This document shows, in pieces, positions 25,905-38,780 of a stretch of 64,000 nt of DNA. The stretch is taken from contig BGZK01000015.1 in NCBI GenBank assembly GCA_005406025.1, positions 1,116,001 to 1,180,000 on the forward strand. Reading direction: 5' to 3'. The stretch is from Eumeta japonica (taxonomy: Eukaryota > Arthropoda > Insecta > Lepidoptera > Psychidae). The notes beneath the pieces were generated by a model. It saw nothing but the letters and a program-made list of their open reading frames with translations. It did no database searches and was not told the origin of the DNA. Positions within the stretch are counted from its first letter, which is position 1, and every line of letters begins with the position of its first letter. The position numbers and the translations under genes were made by a program.

Positions 25905-26160
25905 ATCAATCTTTTTTTATGTCCCAGTTCTAATAAACCGCTTCATTGCATCAATTTTTTCTTGTGTTATAGTTTCAGTAAGCCGCTTCATTGCATCAAT
26001 TTTTTCTTGTATCACAGTTCCAGTAAACCGCTTCATTGCATCAATTTTTTCTTGTGTCACTGTTCCAATAAACCGCTCCATTGCATCAATCTGTTCTTAT
26101 GTCACTTCTCCAGTGCATCTCTTTATTGCATCAATTTTTTCTCGTACGATTGGCTTCATC
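25905..26160 (+). repeat. 45-bp minisatellite, about five and a half copies
   Basis: Units start at 25938, 25983, 26028, 26073 and 26118, exactly 45 bp apart, each with ccgcttcattgcatcaattt or a close variant. A partial unit precedes. The period is divisible by three, so one frame (from about 25962) stays open and reads repeated KPLHCINFF, but nothing else suggests a gene. In intron 1 of gene B. Confidence 0.92.
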
Positions 26161-27055
26161 GAGCCACTCCAAACATGGATCGTCAGATAGACTATGATTA
26201 TATATACTTTCGGAATTTCTATACCACGGATACACAGAACTACGACTTGTTGTTATCCTACCAAAGACAGATTTGCCGACAAGTTTATCAAATCCTATTT
26301 ATAATAATAAAAAATAGCAGCATCAAAATCACAGAGTACTAAATCGGCAATTTAAATTATTTATATAAATTATCATAATAAAGTAACAATCAAATCTATC
26401 AACAAACAACAAATCAACAGCAATTTTATGATACTATAGTTTATTCTTGGAAGTCATACCAAAAATATCTTGATGAGTTATTTTGAAAATGATGTCATCT
26501 TACTTTAGGCCAGTACGAATTTCAATGACGTACTTTTGATTTCAAAATATTTTGCTTTCATAAATCGCTTTGTATATTTTCCTAAAACAATTTAAATTAT
26601 TTTTAAACATATACCTACTGTAAAACATAACTAAATTCCATCCGTACTTAAAGCACTAGTAATCATCAAGAAAGACTACTAAGAAAGAAAGTTTTAAAAT
26701 CATTTTCATTCATTTTTCAAATAATTTCCATATTATTTGCGCGTGATCATAGTTTTATCTATATAAAAATTATTAAAACAAGAAGCTATGTAAAATTTAA
26801 CCATATAAGCGTATCAAATCCGTCGATTAACATGACCAGTTAGGACGATTTCAATATGTTGATTAGTATATAGAATTATTATCGATGCATATGTTACGTT
26901 TTTTATTTTATCCTAGAACTATATATTAATTCATAACTATTCAAATGTGAAGTCCATAATGATGTACAGGTTTCTTATGATGAATATTGAAGCAAATATT
27001 TCCAAGGCGGTATGCAAAATGAACAGGGAAAATGAGGCAATAAATTTTTTCGTTC

Positions 27056-27085
27056 TTCGCACATCATTCACGAATGATGTGCGAA
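27056..27085. repeat. Perfect 14-bp inverted repeat with 2-nt spacer
   Basis: TTCGCACATCATTC, then AC, then its exact reverse complement. No TE context recognised. Confidence 0.85.
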
Positions 27086-27732
27086 TAGTTGATTATAAAA
27101 AGCTTTTTGTGTAGACGCAAATGCGATAATTACAGTCTAGGTATTACCGAAATTTATGAATCGTGCCTTCGTCTGCCAATATTTCATTCGTATACTTTGC
27201 CACCACGACTTTCCACTCAACAAAATCTAAACGTACTTCTCGCTAGTACTCTTCAACAAAGACAGATCTGGTTCTTGTTTAATGTCCGTGTTGGGGACGA
27301 GAGACCTAGTCTCTGTTCGATGCTCGATTAACTATGAACACAGGAGGAGATTTATCATTCAAAAAGGTCGATGTTGGATCCTCTTTCTTAACTAGGAGCT
27401 AAGTATGCATTCTTCTCCATCATAATCGCTCGGAGAAAGACTCGAATTGTAGTTTACGATAATGATATCTGAAAAAAAATCCTGTTCACTCAAAATTGAA
27501 ATGAAAAAGCTTGGTGTACTATGCTCAATCGTTTGATTCACGTTCAATAAACGTTTCACCATTACCAAATTTATAGTAACAATCAAAGACAAATGAAATG
27601 TAGAAAGTACGCCTCTTCTATCCATCTGAATTATAATAGCATACTCTTAATCAAAACTAAATCGTTATATAAAGAAAAAGGAATGGAAACCCAAAAATAC
27701 GCTCCTGAGTTTTAACAGACTTAAAAAAACAG

Positions 27733-28471
27733 GCTAAGAGCATGTCGGACCATGCTTATTATAGGGTTCTGAAGCCATCATTACAAACAAATGCATTATA
27801 TTACAGATGAAAAAAGTATGTTGATACACTTTTAACATGTTTCCCGCACAGAATAGTTATAAACAATTAAGTCGCTTAAAACTGTTACTGTTACTATTGA
27901 AATAGTATAAACTAAAGTGCATCAGCAAAAGAGCGTATTTTCATGGCACTTAAGTCCTTTTGTTGATAAGAGCAGTTTTTTCGGTAATAACTCAAAAATA
28001 GTATATCCGATCATGATTAAAGTAATTTTTGTTAAAAGTATTTATTAAGTGTTACCTTGGTTAATTTTTTTACATTTTTTGGACAAACAGTTTAGAAAAT
28101 AAAGGGGGAAAACATAATTTATGTTACTTTTAGAGCGATTGTTTCCGAAATTATTCACGTAATCAGAAAAATTGCTAAAAAATTTTAAAAAGTTTTTAAA
28201 AGAACTGTCGAAATATGTGTGACACATTGATGTTTGCTCAAAAAAAATTATTTCAGCTTATGTTACATGTATCGAGTGCTCTCAAAGTAATATTTATTTT
28301 TGTTATTTAACTACCAAATTAAGTAGCGGCTTCTATAAAACATCTACCCTATAAATTTCATCAATACACGTTTCGTAGTTTTTGAATAAAATGCCTGTGA
28401 TATATGGACGGACGGACATGACGAAACTGTAAAGGTTCCGTTTTTTTTCCATTTTGGCTCGGAACTCTAAA
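27733..28471 (-). repeat. Dispersed ~700-bp repeat, copy 2 (reverse)
   Basis: Reverse complement of the element at 403-1092: it begins with the agagcatgtcgg end and finishes with aggttccgttttttttccat and tttggctcggaactc. Order of internal landmarks is conserved. In intron 1 of gene B. Confidence 0.7.
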
Positions 28472-29009
28472 AATCATTGACAACTATTATATTTTCCTAC
28501 TTTCTAAGTTACAACTATTCAAAACTTTCAAACGATATTCATTGACTATAAAGAATTAGTTTGATTTAAGTCAATAACATAGTAATATTAATATGCCACA
28601 TATAAATTAAGACGTTCTATATCGGATTCGGCAAGGGTGTTATGTTAAAATTTTTGGTATCCGTGAGGTGCTGAATAAAAATGGATATGTTTATAAAATA
28701 ATTTTAGGGCTTTTTTTAAACTTCCAAATCGTCTTTTACTACATACGGGTTTGTTATAGGCTTTTAATTTATTCGTTTCCCATAAATTATGATATTTTAA
28801 TAAAGTTAATGTCTTTACTTGTGTCTTTATCTTTTTTAACTCCGAATTCAATGCATTAAAGTTGTCGTCTCATAGTTCTCCTAAAGAAGTTGAAAAATAA
28901 ACAATGAGATGCTAAAATTATTGAAAGCTTACCAGTATTTTAATTATACTGTTCAAATATTCATTGATTTAATAACAGGTATTTATAATTTCGAGTTTCT
29001 ACTTTACAG

Positions 29010-29148
29010 ACCTTCGTGGTGACCGGCGCCGCTCTCAACATCGCAGCCCACGGCTGTGCTCATGGCTACATATCAGTACTTAACACACAACTCAGCGGTG
29101 ATGGGAAGGATGGCTTGCGGCTCACTGAAAGCGATATATCATGGATAG
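29010..29148 (+). CDS. Gene B second coding exon
   Basis: Between acceptor actttacag and donor ATAG|GTAGAT, 139 nt, phase 1 out. Reads TFVVTGAALNIAAHGCAHGY and ends in ESDISWI. It is one codon longer than in A, C and D. No damage is seen in this exon. Confidence 0.88.
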
Positions 29149-29599
29149 GTAGATAAATTTATATATAGATATAAATAATATTATAATTTCTAGTTTCTTG
29201 TTCTACGTTGAAAATAAATTAGATGGTCTAAGGGGATTTAACGACGAGTAAATACTTGTGTTTCATTCATTAGACGAGTTTATTAGGGTTTTATGTAAAG
29301 GTTTCCTATAAGCAATATCATATATAGTGAGCAGTCAATTATTAGTAAATAATAATATATATCTAATATAAGAGCAATATTTTATTATTTTTTTAAAGCA
29401 CTTAGACTTTCAGAAACTAACTTCACGAATTTCCATCTATCGTTTAGCTGAGCGGTTGGCTAATATTTATTTCTGTTTTGGACATAATAAGACGGCATGA
29501 AATTTCGTTTTTTATATATTATACAAATACAAAATAATTTTTCGCCATATTTTATTTACTTATAATTATATGAAATTTTCTTCAACAACTTGTTGTTGA

Positions 29600-30540
29600 A
29601 CAAAATATAACCCTATTGCTCTAGAAATTTTGGGACTTCTGATCAAAAAAGTGCGTCAAATAGTTTTGACAGTCTTTTGTTGATGTCAACCTAATACTAC
29701 CTAAAGAATTCTGAATCAGGTGAAAATGTGAAGGTGCAAGGTCAGGGCTATATGGTGGATGCATTAATACTTCCCAACCAAACTCTCTTAATATTTGTTG
29801 AGTGGCTAAAGATGTGTATAGTATGGCGTTATCACGATGAAAAACCATACCTCTTCTGTTGATCAACCCGGTCGTTTTTTCTGTACTTCTTGCTTGAACT
29901 TCATTAGCTGTTGGCAGTAGAAATGCGAATTGATGGTTTTGCCTGGCGGTAAAATCTCATAATCAATAATGCCCTTCCAATCTAATTATACACATCGTAT
30001 CAGTTTATCATGAATTAATCCGGGTTTGGTTATACACTGGAGAGATTTTTTGCATTTTGACCATAATCTTTTTCGTACGCTCTTATCGTAAATAATATAT
30101 TTTTAAGACCAGTAACCATTCTTTTCAAAAACGGTTCGGTTTCATAAAGTTTCAATAGACAATCGCAAATGAGTACACGATTCATTACATTTATTTCAGT
30201 GAGCTCGTATGGGACTTAAGTATCGAGCTTTTTTGTATATTCAGTTTTTTAAAACGAATACGAACTGTTTTGTGGCCAAAAGCTGGGGCTTTTCAGCTAT
30301 GCGGTAAGAGCTAATATGCTGACCTTACTCTACTTTTTCCAAAATGGCATTGACTTTATGAACAGGTCGACCAGAGCGAGGTTAATCGTTGACATTAAAA
30401 TTACCAGAATGAAAATGTTTGAACCAATTTTTCTCGACACCAGTGTCTTACCGACACTGTATTAGGTTCATGGACGTCATAAATTGTTTCCCGGCTTGTG
30501 TTGTATTTTTACCTTTTTTGTAATAAACTTTCCTAAGGTA
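29600..30540 (-). mobile_element. Mariner transposase remnant in intron 2 of gene B
   Basis: The minus strand at 29866-29621 reads INRRGMVFHRDNA, then the REFGWEVLMHPPYSPDLAPS block, and ends FFDQKSQNF, a mariner catalytic and C-terminal region. Upstream (to about 30540) only short decayed matches remain, such as CRSGRPVHKVNAILEK. Stops and shifts throughout. A fourth mariner lineage. Confidence 0.85.
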
Positions 30541-30814
30541 TGGAATTTCTACATTATATTTATTCCTTTTGGTGGACAGAAAAACAATAGAAAAATGGTT
30601 GGACACCGGTATACTTTTAATTTTTCTTTTAAAATTTCATCTACTTAATGGCGTTAAAACTTGTTTCATACAAACAGCACAACCAAAGAGATTTTACTGC
30701 AAATTTATAGTTATAAGATACAAAAAACTTTTTGCCCAAATTAAAATTTTGTACATATCTTCTAATTATATTTCTTCTGAATCATAGTATGTTTGTACAA
30801 TCGAAGAGCATCAT

Positions 30815-33137
30815 TTTATTTATTTATTTAAAGCCTTTGTTCACTGACCGTATTACAGTTTTAATCTTATAAACTAACAAACACACTGTTTTAAAATAAT
30901 TGAAATAAGTCTTAATGTATAATAAATATTTTAGCAACCACTTAGTCAGGTTGTCTATCGACATAGACCTCCCCCAGTTTCTGCCATTTCTCTCTATCTC
31001 TAGTTGACCTTTTCCATCCTTTAGGTAAATCGTCCTCCCATCTTTTGATTTGACCTCCTCTTTTCCTTTTCCCATTCATAGGATACCATTCTAATACATC
31101 CTTCGTCCATTTTTCTTTCTCAATATATGTCCAGTCCAATTCCATTTTAGTTTTCTTATATTTTTTAGTACATCCCTGACCTTTGTCCTTTTCCTTATTT
31201 TTGAAGTTGTCCACCTATCCTGTAATCGTATGTTTAGCATGCTTCGTTCCATATTGCTGGCAAATTATATAAGTTTCTGGTTGTTTTTGCTCGTAGTAGG
31301 CCAGGTTTGACATCCATAAGTAAGACAAGGGTATGCATGTGTTATATAATTTGTTTTTATTGCCATAGGGATTGCTTCATTTTAGTTATCTCTTTGGGGA
31401 CCAGTACCGCTTCCAAGTGTTGCTTATTCTCTTATCTATTTCTTTGGAGTATTGGTCGTTTATTGAAATAGTTTGTCCTAAATAAATATATTCGTCTACA
31501 TATCCAATACTTTCCTCTCCTATTACTATATTTTCCTTTACGGCATTCGTCATTAGTTTAGTCTTCGTTAGATTCATGCATAGGCCTGCTTTTTTGCTTT
31601 CCCCATCTAATTGTTGTAGCATAGTTTGTAGTGTACCTGGTTTCTCAGCGAATAATACTATATCGTCTGCAAATCTTAAATGATTTAGGTTTGATCCGTT
31701 TATATTACTTCCAATATGTTCCCAGTCTAAATTCCTAAACGTGTCTTCTAACACTGCTATGAAAAGTTTTGGGAGAGCGGATCACCTTGCCTCTACCTTT
31801 TTCAATCCCAAATCTTCGCCTTGCTGTTCAAGTTGAATCGTTGCTGTGGTTCTTCTGTAAATTTCTTTTATGATTCCGATATATTTTCTTTCCTGTTTTC
31901 TAGCGTTTTCCAAATATATGGTGACTAGAGAATCGAAAGCCTTATTGTTATGGACGAATGCCATATATTATGTTTCGTTGATTTATTTCATTTTGTTTTT
32001 CAATAATCTGTTTCACAACATGGATGTGGTCAATGGTAGAATAGTCTGCGCGAAAACAGCTTGTTCTTTGGTTGGCTTTCTTTAGTCGTTTCGTTATTCG
32101 GCCAAGTATTATTTTAGAAAACACTTTGTACAAATTGGACAATAGACTTATGGGTCTATAATTATTTATTTCGTTTTGTCTCCCTTTATGTAGTAAGATA
32201 ATGGTTGACTTCGTCCATTGAGTGGGTATTTGTTCAGTTACTAATATTTCATTAAATAGACTCGTCACAAATCTGCATATTTCGATCGAAGATTATTTCA
32301 GTATTTCATTTGATATTTTGTCGTCTCCAGGTGGTTTTGCCGCTTTTTGAGATTGTATAGCTTTTATAACTTCTGATTTTAATATGCAAGGTATTTCTTC
32401 TTCGTAGATTTCTTTCTCTTCTGCTGCTGTAATGTACTGTCTGTTTCTGTATAGTTTTTATAAAATCTGTCGCTACTTTTACTATTGATAATCTCTTTGC
32501 CGTCAGTTTTTCATTTTTATTCTTCTCGTTTTTAGTCTTCATGTTAGGTATCCATTGTGTGTATTCTATTAACTGCTTTAGGATTTTGTTAGTTCCTCCT
32601 ATTTTCTCTATTTGTTCTCTTAGTACGATCAGCCTCTCTTCTTTCCTATATTTTCTAATCGATCCTTGGATCTTTTTGCTAATGCTTGCTATTTTTTGTT
32701 TGTTATCTTTTCGATTACCTAATATTTCGTTTTTCGTTTCCATTAACTTTAAAGTTTCTTCTCTTAATTTATTTGTTTTTTCTTTTTTGGTATACGATTT
32801 GCTTAAATTAATCAGTTCTTTCTCCAAGAAGTTATACTTTTCTTGTATTGATTTGGTTTCATCAATTTCTTGCAAACTGTTTTCTAAATCGTATAAGATA
32901 TTTTTTGGTATTGATGTTATTGTTGTTTTATTAATGGTAGAGTGTATAATGTGTTTTCTTGAATTGCTATTTGTGTTGCGTATAACTCCTCGTACCATTC
33001 TGTGATCTGTATTGAAGTTTAACTTATTTAATACATCAATATCCGTAAATATGTTTTTTTTTTTTTTTTAGTAAGTATAAAATCAATTTCGTTTTTACCT
33101 CTGCCGTTTGGGGCTAACCATGTCAATTTTCTTGAGT
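30815..33137 (-). mobile_element. RTE-type LINE, 5'-truncated, antisense in intron 2 of gene B
   Basis: Minus strand in order: the end of an endonuclease domain (TWLAPNGRGKNEIDFILTKK near 33137-33070), a linker containing IEKIGGTNKILKQLIEYTQW, reverse transcriptase blocks NYRPISLLSNLYKVFSKIIL (32268-31948) and NNKAFDSL, then LRFADDIVLFAEKP (31754-31386) with intact catalytic ADD. A C-terminal KRGGQIKRWEDDLPKGWKR (31214-30942) follows. The 3' end runs into an ATAAATAAATAAA simple repeat at about 30815-30832. Broken by several frameshifts. Younger looking than the other LINE remnants here. Confidence 0.88.
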
Positions 33138-33274
33138 ATCATTTAAAGACACCTAAATTTAATAAGAAAGGAATACCTATAGCGAGTCTTTTTAATTTGA
33201 TCGTACAATATTAATTAATGCGTAATATATAATATAATTATACACTTAAAAAAATCTTTTTTGTTTTTTTCCAG

Positions 33275-34622
33275 CGTCCATATCGGCCGTAATGGGTTTC
33301 ATTGGCAACTTCCTATCACCGGTTCTCGTCACGCGCTATGGAAAACAGAAGACACATTTGGTCACCACCATACCAGCTCTGGTGGGATGGTTGATGTTCG
33401 TATTAGGAGAATCTGTACCGGTGTTTCTAATCGCGAGATTGATGCTGGGACTGTCATTCGGTCTGAGAATACCCATATCGCCCGCATTAGTAGCCGAATA
33501 CACCGACGCTAAATACAGAGGCGCATTTACGGGTACGTTCGCGGTTTGTTTAGGCCTTGGAATGTTTCTGGCACACGTGTGGGGGGCGCATCTCGATTAC
33601 AAAATGACTGCAGTAGGCTGTGGAGCATTTCCTTTGATGTCTCTCATAATTATATATTTTTTCGCCTGAGTCTCCGAGTTGGTTGATTTCAAAAGGTAGA
33701 TTTGACGAGGCCACCGAATTGTTCAGGTGGTTGAGAGGCACTAGTACAGATCAAGAAAACGAGCTAAATGCGATGATTAATTTGCAAAAACAAAGAATGG
33801 AATATGAAGTAAACCAGAAGAATCTAGAGACTAGCAACAACAAAACATCCATTCGGATGACTATCGAGAAGGTCGCTGCAAATTTAAAGGTGTTTAAGAA
33901 AAAGGAACTATTGAAACCTACTATAATAGCCATAACTATGTTAATAATTTTTGAATTTTGCGGAAGTCATTTCGTGCCAGTGTACGGTGACAAGATATTC
34001 ATGTCGGTTTTGAATAAGAAACATCCTAACGAAGTAAAGTGGTATTTGCCTATTTTAGACGTTCTGAGAATGATGTCGGCCGTCCTGGCCCTATTTCTGT
34101 TGAAGCGTTTCCGCAGGCGAGTTATTTTATTCACAAGCGGTATCATGACGGTCGTGTCCCATGATTACGATATCCTCTTTTATCTACGCTCGGAAATCTC
34201 ACAGCGAAGGGTTGTCACATCTCGGTGAAGCCCTACCTATCTGCCTCATGGTTATGTACGTTTTGTCATTTTGCCTCGGATTAGTTCCCATAAATTGGGT
34301 GATCTGCGGTGAAATATTTCCAATGGCGCATAGGAATCAAGGTACCACAATAGCTATGGCATCCATCCCTATTATATCCATGGTATGCATAAAAACGGCA
34401 CCACATCTGTTTGTGGCTATCGGTGTAGAGGGCGCTTTCCTTTGTTACACTCTGATTTTGATACTTTGCATGATTGTCATGTACGCAATGTTACCAGAAA
34501 CCAAAGACAGAACCCTTCACGATATCGAAAGTAGTTTTCGAAGTGCAATTAAAACTAAAGACGCCGATCCAGACCCGGAAATGCATTTGACGAACTTAAG
34601 AGAGGGTGTCGGTAAGATGTAA
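33275..34622 (+). pseudogene. Gene B last exon, frame broken twice
   Basis: Acceptor ttttttccag ends at 33274. Reading segments: 33275-33669 (ends TGA), then from about 33666 in the +1 frame to 34160, then 34161-34622 ending TAA. The homologous protein runs continuously across both breaks, so the coding sequence itself is present; only one extra T and one extra C disturb it. Confidence 0.85.
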
Positions 34623-34830
34623 AGTTATATGATATATTGTATGATGTGGAAACAGTGCGTATGCACATTTGTGTCGTGTAGGATTAACGTGTCTTGTTAG
34701 TGTGATTTTTTAAAATTCTTAGCTTTAACACTTTGCAACTGTTAACAAATATAACATACTTACGAAGACTTGTTAAGGGTTCGCTATTATGATTAGTTTT
34801 TAAAGATTCGGAGATGAAAAGCCTTTTGTC

Positions 34831-34836
34831 AATAAA
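34831..34836 (+). promoter_or_regulatory. Candidate poly(A) signal of gene B
   Basis: AATAAA about 210 nt after the gene B stop codon; position is plausible, use not shown. Confidence 0.4.
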
Positions 34837-34899
34837 AGTTAAGATCTCCTTCATTTTGTCCATTTTTCTTCGTTCTTGTTCACTTCTAATCAGATTGTT

Positions 34900-37800
34900 G
34901 TCACTTATTTGCATTATGTCATCCGTTCTACGCCTGCGTGAGTTTACTGTTGATTTCTTCTATAAAGTAATTCAAATTGCCCACTTACTTTCAGTGCTAA
35001 AAGTGAGCAGCCGAATGACATTTAGTGTTAGAATTTTTTAAGTGCGCCCGTTATCTTTGCTTAAGCCAAATTATTTTTTTTATTCATAAAGTTATGACCT
35101 TTTAAGTATTTCGCTCTCTTCATTGCTCTCTATGTAGTTGTGATCTATGGTTTTATTTAATTTTTGAAAAACCTTGATTGATTGAAAACTTGAAACGTAG
35201 CAGTCAAGTACAAATAACAGTTTTTTTTTCTATTTTGAGCTTTAGTTTATTTTTAGAGGCAATTTTTTCTTCTAATTAAGTTTTGTTTATCTTCTTAAAA
35301 TCCGATTTAATCAGACAATGTTAAAAATGAATAAGCCGTTAAAATAAAATCAAGAATCAATTTATATGAAGAAAGGATTATGAATTTAACATAATGGGCT
35401 TTTAATTTTTAATATTGGTTGGTGAAATTGGGTCTAACAGCGGTATGTTTTGAACTCTCATTTGAAATAATTAATTGTTAACTGTTAAAGTTAAAAGCTA
35501 AACACTTAAAAATACGTTGTTTTAACTTCACCGTTGGCAGTCAACTAAGGTAATCTTAAAGATAATAGCGTTTGTGACATTAAATTAATATCACAAATGA
35601 CAATATCCCTAAGATTATCGATATTTTAACATGTTTGGTTTTTAACATTTACAGTTAGCAGTTAACTATTACCCAACAGAGTTTGAAGCACACCGCTATA
35701 AGTCTTGTTGATTTCATAAATGTTATTATTTAAGTGTTTGTATCGTTTCTCATCGTACAACTAAACATTTTGTCTAGTAGTTATTATGTTAATAATATTA
35801 ACTTTCTATATTAATCAAATTTAGAGCTTTATCGATCGAGTGACCTTATCTTTTTCTTTAAAATCTTACATTTTTTCTAATATAAAGAAGTCGTCTGAAA
35901 TAATAGACTATTCAAATACATATAAGTCGCCTTTACATGCTATTTTATTCACGATCAAATTTATTTTTTATATATATTTTGTAACATAGCAATAGAAAAA
36001 CTTTGTTATCAATGCGTCAGCTTATCAAATTTATTTTCTGTAGTCATTTGTTGTTTCTGGATTTTTCTTTTATTTAATCCTTATGATTTAAATAAAAACA
36101 CTTTAACATATTCCTATACTTTGGTTAATATTGTATGTAATTTTATTGATTCAAAATCGTATAGTTTTTAAAAAATTGTTTTAAAATTTTCGATATATAC
36201 TTTTGTATATAATGTAACTAATGAGATCATTATTTTTTAGTTTTTCTTTTTATGACCAATGGGTTTTCTTTATCATGAAATAATATTGTGTTTAATTAAA
36301 TCATTAAACTTGTTTCTATGACTAGCAGTATTGAATAATTAGGTTAAATATGTTAGTGTGATACGTGCACAGCCTTTAAGAGTCTTGCGGTTTAATTCGC
36401 CAGATATTGAACCCTCTGTAGTTTTTTTTTATTTACAGTTTTATACGACTCATAATGCTTTTGCATTTGAGAATGTTTAACGATAGAAAATTTTCTCTCA
36501 CCTCTTGTCAGCAACTATTTCTATCACTATGCTCTCGTTGATGTATGGGAACGGGAAAATTTGCATTGTAAAGATAATTTAATGCAGATTGATTGTGTCA
36601 GTTTAAAAAAATGATGTAATAAAAACAAAAAAAAAAAAATTAAAGCACTTTAAAAGCCGTTCCCGTCAATTAAACTCTGCAAAATTTAAAAACACGATCA
36701 CTTGTAAAAAAATCCATTAATGTGGCCTTTTTTTATTATCTTTAGAATTACAACAAATACTTTCCTATTGAAAACGGCTGTCTAATTAAATGTCGTTAAA
36801 TAATAATTCATAAGAAATATAATTTTATGACCCACAGAGACTCTCACGAATAGTGGCGACCCCTAGTAACTAAATGTGTTTCGAAGATATAGGGTTGTTT
36901 ATCAAAGTTAAATGGCAACATTATAAGGCGTGTGCCTTTAGATTTTGAAAACGTTTTTTAATTCATTAATTATTTGAATTCTAAACTTATTGTTGCATTT
37001 TTATTAGAGTATCTTTGCTATTTCGGATATTAGTTTTTCATGTTTATTACAAGCATTTCGTGTTTACGCTTAATGTTTTATGGCTTTTTCTAAATCTATT
37101 TTTGCTTTTATATAAAATTTTGAGACTAAAACAAGTTTTAATGGTATTTATGAATCTTGTTTACTTTTTTTACTGGCTGTCTCCTCCCTTATCTTATCTT
37201 ATATAGCTTGTCGTATGTCATGACTACAAAATTGTCATTTTATTTTTATATTCCCTTTTCGCTGGTATCTCAAATCTCTTTAGGGCAGTCTTCCGAGGAA
37301 TGAATATCTCTAACATTTCTTTCTAATTTAATTCTCTTATCGCCAATCTGTAACTAAAATCAATACAAGTTTTAATTTTTCTGTTTTGTTGCCCTCTTAG
37401 CTGTTGTAGTTTTTTTTAAATAATTTAGCCTATTCATTTTTCAGGGAAATATCTAAATTCGGTTTTATCCTTTTTTTTTGTTATTTTCATTAATTCATTT
37501 GAAGCTCGTTAATTTTCTTTAGTAGACCATACAGTAATATTGCTTTTTTTTTTTGATTTTTTAATATCATTATTATGTTTCATAATTTTGATATTTCGAT
37601 TCTGATTCTTTTATTTTTATTGCCAAATTTATTAGATTTGTACTCGTTTGAGACATAATAGCTTTTATTTAATTCGATATTTATGAATGAAATTTAACGA
37701 AATACATTAATTGTAAAACGGTATGAAATAGCGTCAGGCTTAACAGTTTTGTCAGGTTACTATTAACCACTGAAATAGAAAAGCATAGAAGTATTCCTAC

Positions 37801-38600
37801 ATAAACAAAATGACCAAACATTATTGACTTCCTAGTAGACGTGGCATACGATATTGGCTTCGCCGCCGCACAGATGTTCACCGCGTGACCTTATTCTTTC
37901 TCTTTCTGTCGTCAACGAGTGTTCTACTTCTTTCTCTTTTTTTCTCTTCGGTTAAGAAATAACACAGTCATTCAAAATTACATCTAAAAAAGATAATAAT
38001 AAGGTCCTTAGTAACAATTTTATTTGGTTTGAAAACATCTCCTATATCCTCATTTACATTTGTGTGAGTCATGTGCCACGAATGTACGTATATTTCTTCG
38101 ACGTTATAATTCTATGCTTTTCTATTTCGATGGTATTAACTTCTTGGATCACTTGTTGTTTTTGTTATCCATATTGGAGGGTAGATGTCACGAGGTCACT
38201 TTAATGTACAGAGATGTATTATACATTCAGTATCGATGGAACTGATGTAACAAATAAAACAACAAAATTACTTTAAAAATGATAAATATATAAATATAAA
38301 TATATAAATACAATTAAAATTAATCCAGATATTTTAGAATCACGCGTCCACCGCAAATTTCATAATTATTCTACTGTTATTATTCTGTTCGTCTCTATTT
38401 TCTAGCACATAAACTGTCTAAAATGTCGTTACTTAGCTAATTTATCAATAGTTTTTTTTTATATATCAGGCATAATCAATAGTTTTCCATTATTATAAAT
38501 ATTTATGTTTTCGCTGGGTATATTTTTTTTACAACTGCCGAGTTAATATTGTCGACATAGTTATGAAATTATGATGGTTTACTAGCGCTATTTTGATTAT
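34900..38600. other. Intergenic region downstream of gene B, no gene seen
   Basis: Very AT-rich with long T runs. Short open frames look random. No repeat shared with other parts of the window is obvious. Confidence 0.4.
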
Positions 38601-38612
38601 TTATGGAGCTAT

Positions 38613-38780
38613 AGTACAATGCACGAAACTCTGCCGCTCTGAATTGCCTGCGAATGATGCAATATACAAGTACTATGCTCCCCGATCCTTCCTTCTTGTC
38701 ATTAGCGTTCCTATTTTATGCCATTGCGACGCTTTAGTGACTAACTTCACAGCGGCAGTCTCATGTGTCGTATATACTGT
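38613..38780 (+). mobile_element. TIR-MITE family, copy 5
   Basis: Left end agtacaatgcacgaaactct followed by gccgctctgaattgcctgcg; right part ccattgcgacgctttagtga, then cagcggcag and the worn end tcatgtgtcgtatatactgt. About 168 bp. Confidence 0.82.

Larger units (their letters stand above)
23808..34622 (+). pseudogene. Gene B: Tret1-like sugar transporter with two +1 frameshifts
   Basis: Same three-exon plan as gene A: 23808-23828 (MYPLLRQ), 29010-29148 (46 codons plus one base) and 33275-34622. The last exon is closely similar to A and C, but its frame breaks twice. A T6 run at 33657-33662 replaces T5 of A and C, giving a TGA at 33667-33669 just before PESPSWL. A CCC at 34158-34160 replaces CC, giving a second break inside the SGFLTV-like helix. 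If both extra bases are ignored the product would be 501 aa with all family motifs (RYGKQKT, EYTDAKYRG, PESPSWL, GEIFP, LPETKDRT). No other stop is seen. Either a very recent pseudogene or two homopolymer errors in an assembly; the latter is plausible because the rest is well conserved. Introns are 5181 and 4126 nt. AATAAA at 34831-34836. Confidence 0.8.

Noticed and set aside
25938..26160. CRISPR-like regular repeat
   Set aside because: Contiguous 45-bp units with no unique spacers in a eukaryotic genome; a minisatellite.
32541..33005. Plus-strand 154-codon hydrophobic frame
   Set aside because: It is the antisense of the RTE element's lysine-rich coding sequence on the minus strand.
34684..34914. 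Minus-strand 76-codon charged frame after gene B
   Set aside because: Weak resemblance to coiled-coil ORF1-type sequence only; no neighbouring retrotransposon domain and it overlaps the gene B 3' UTR.
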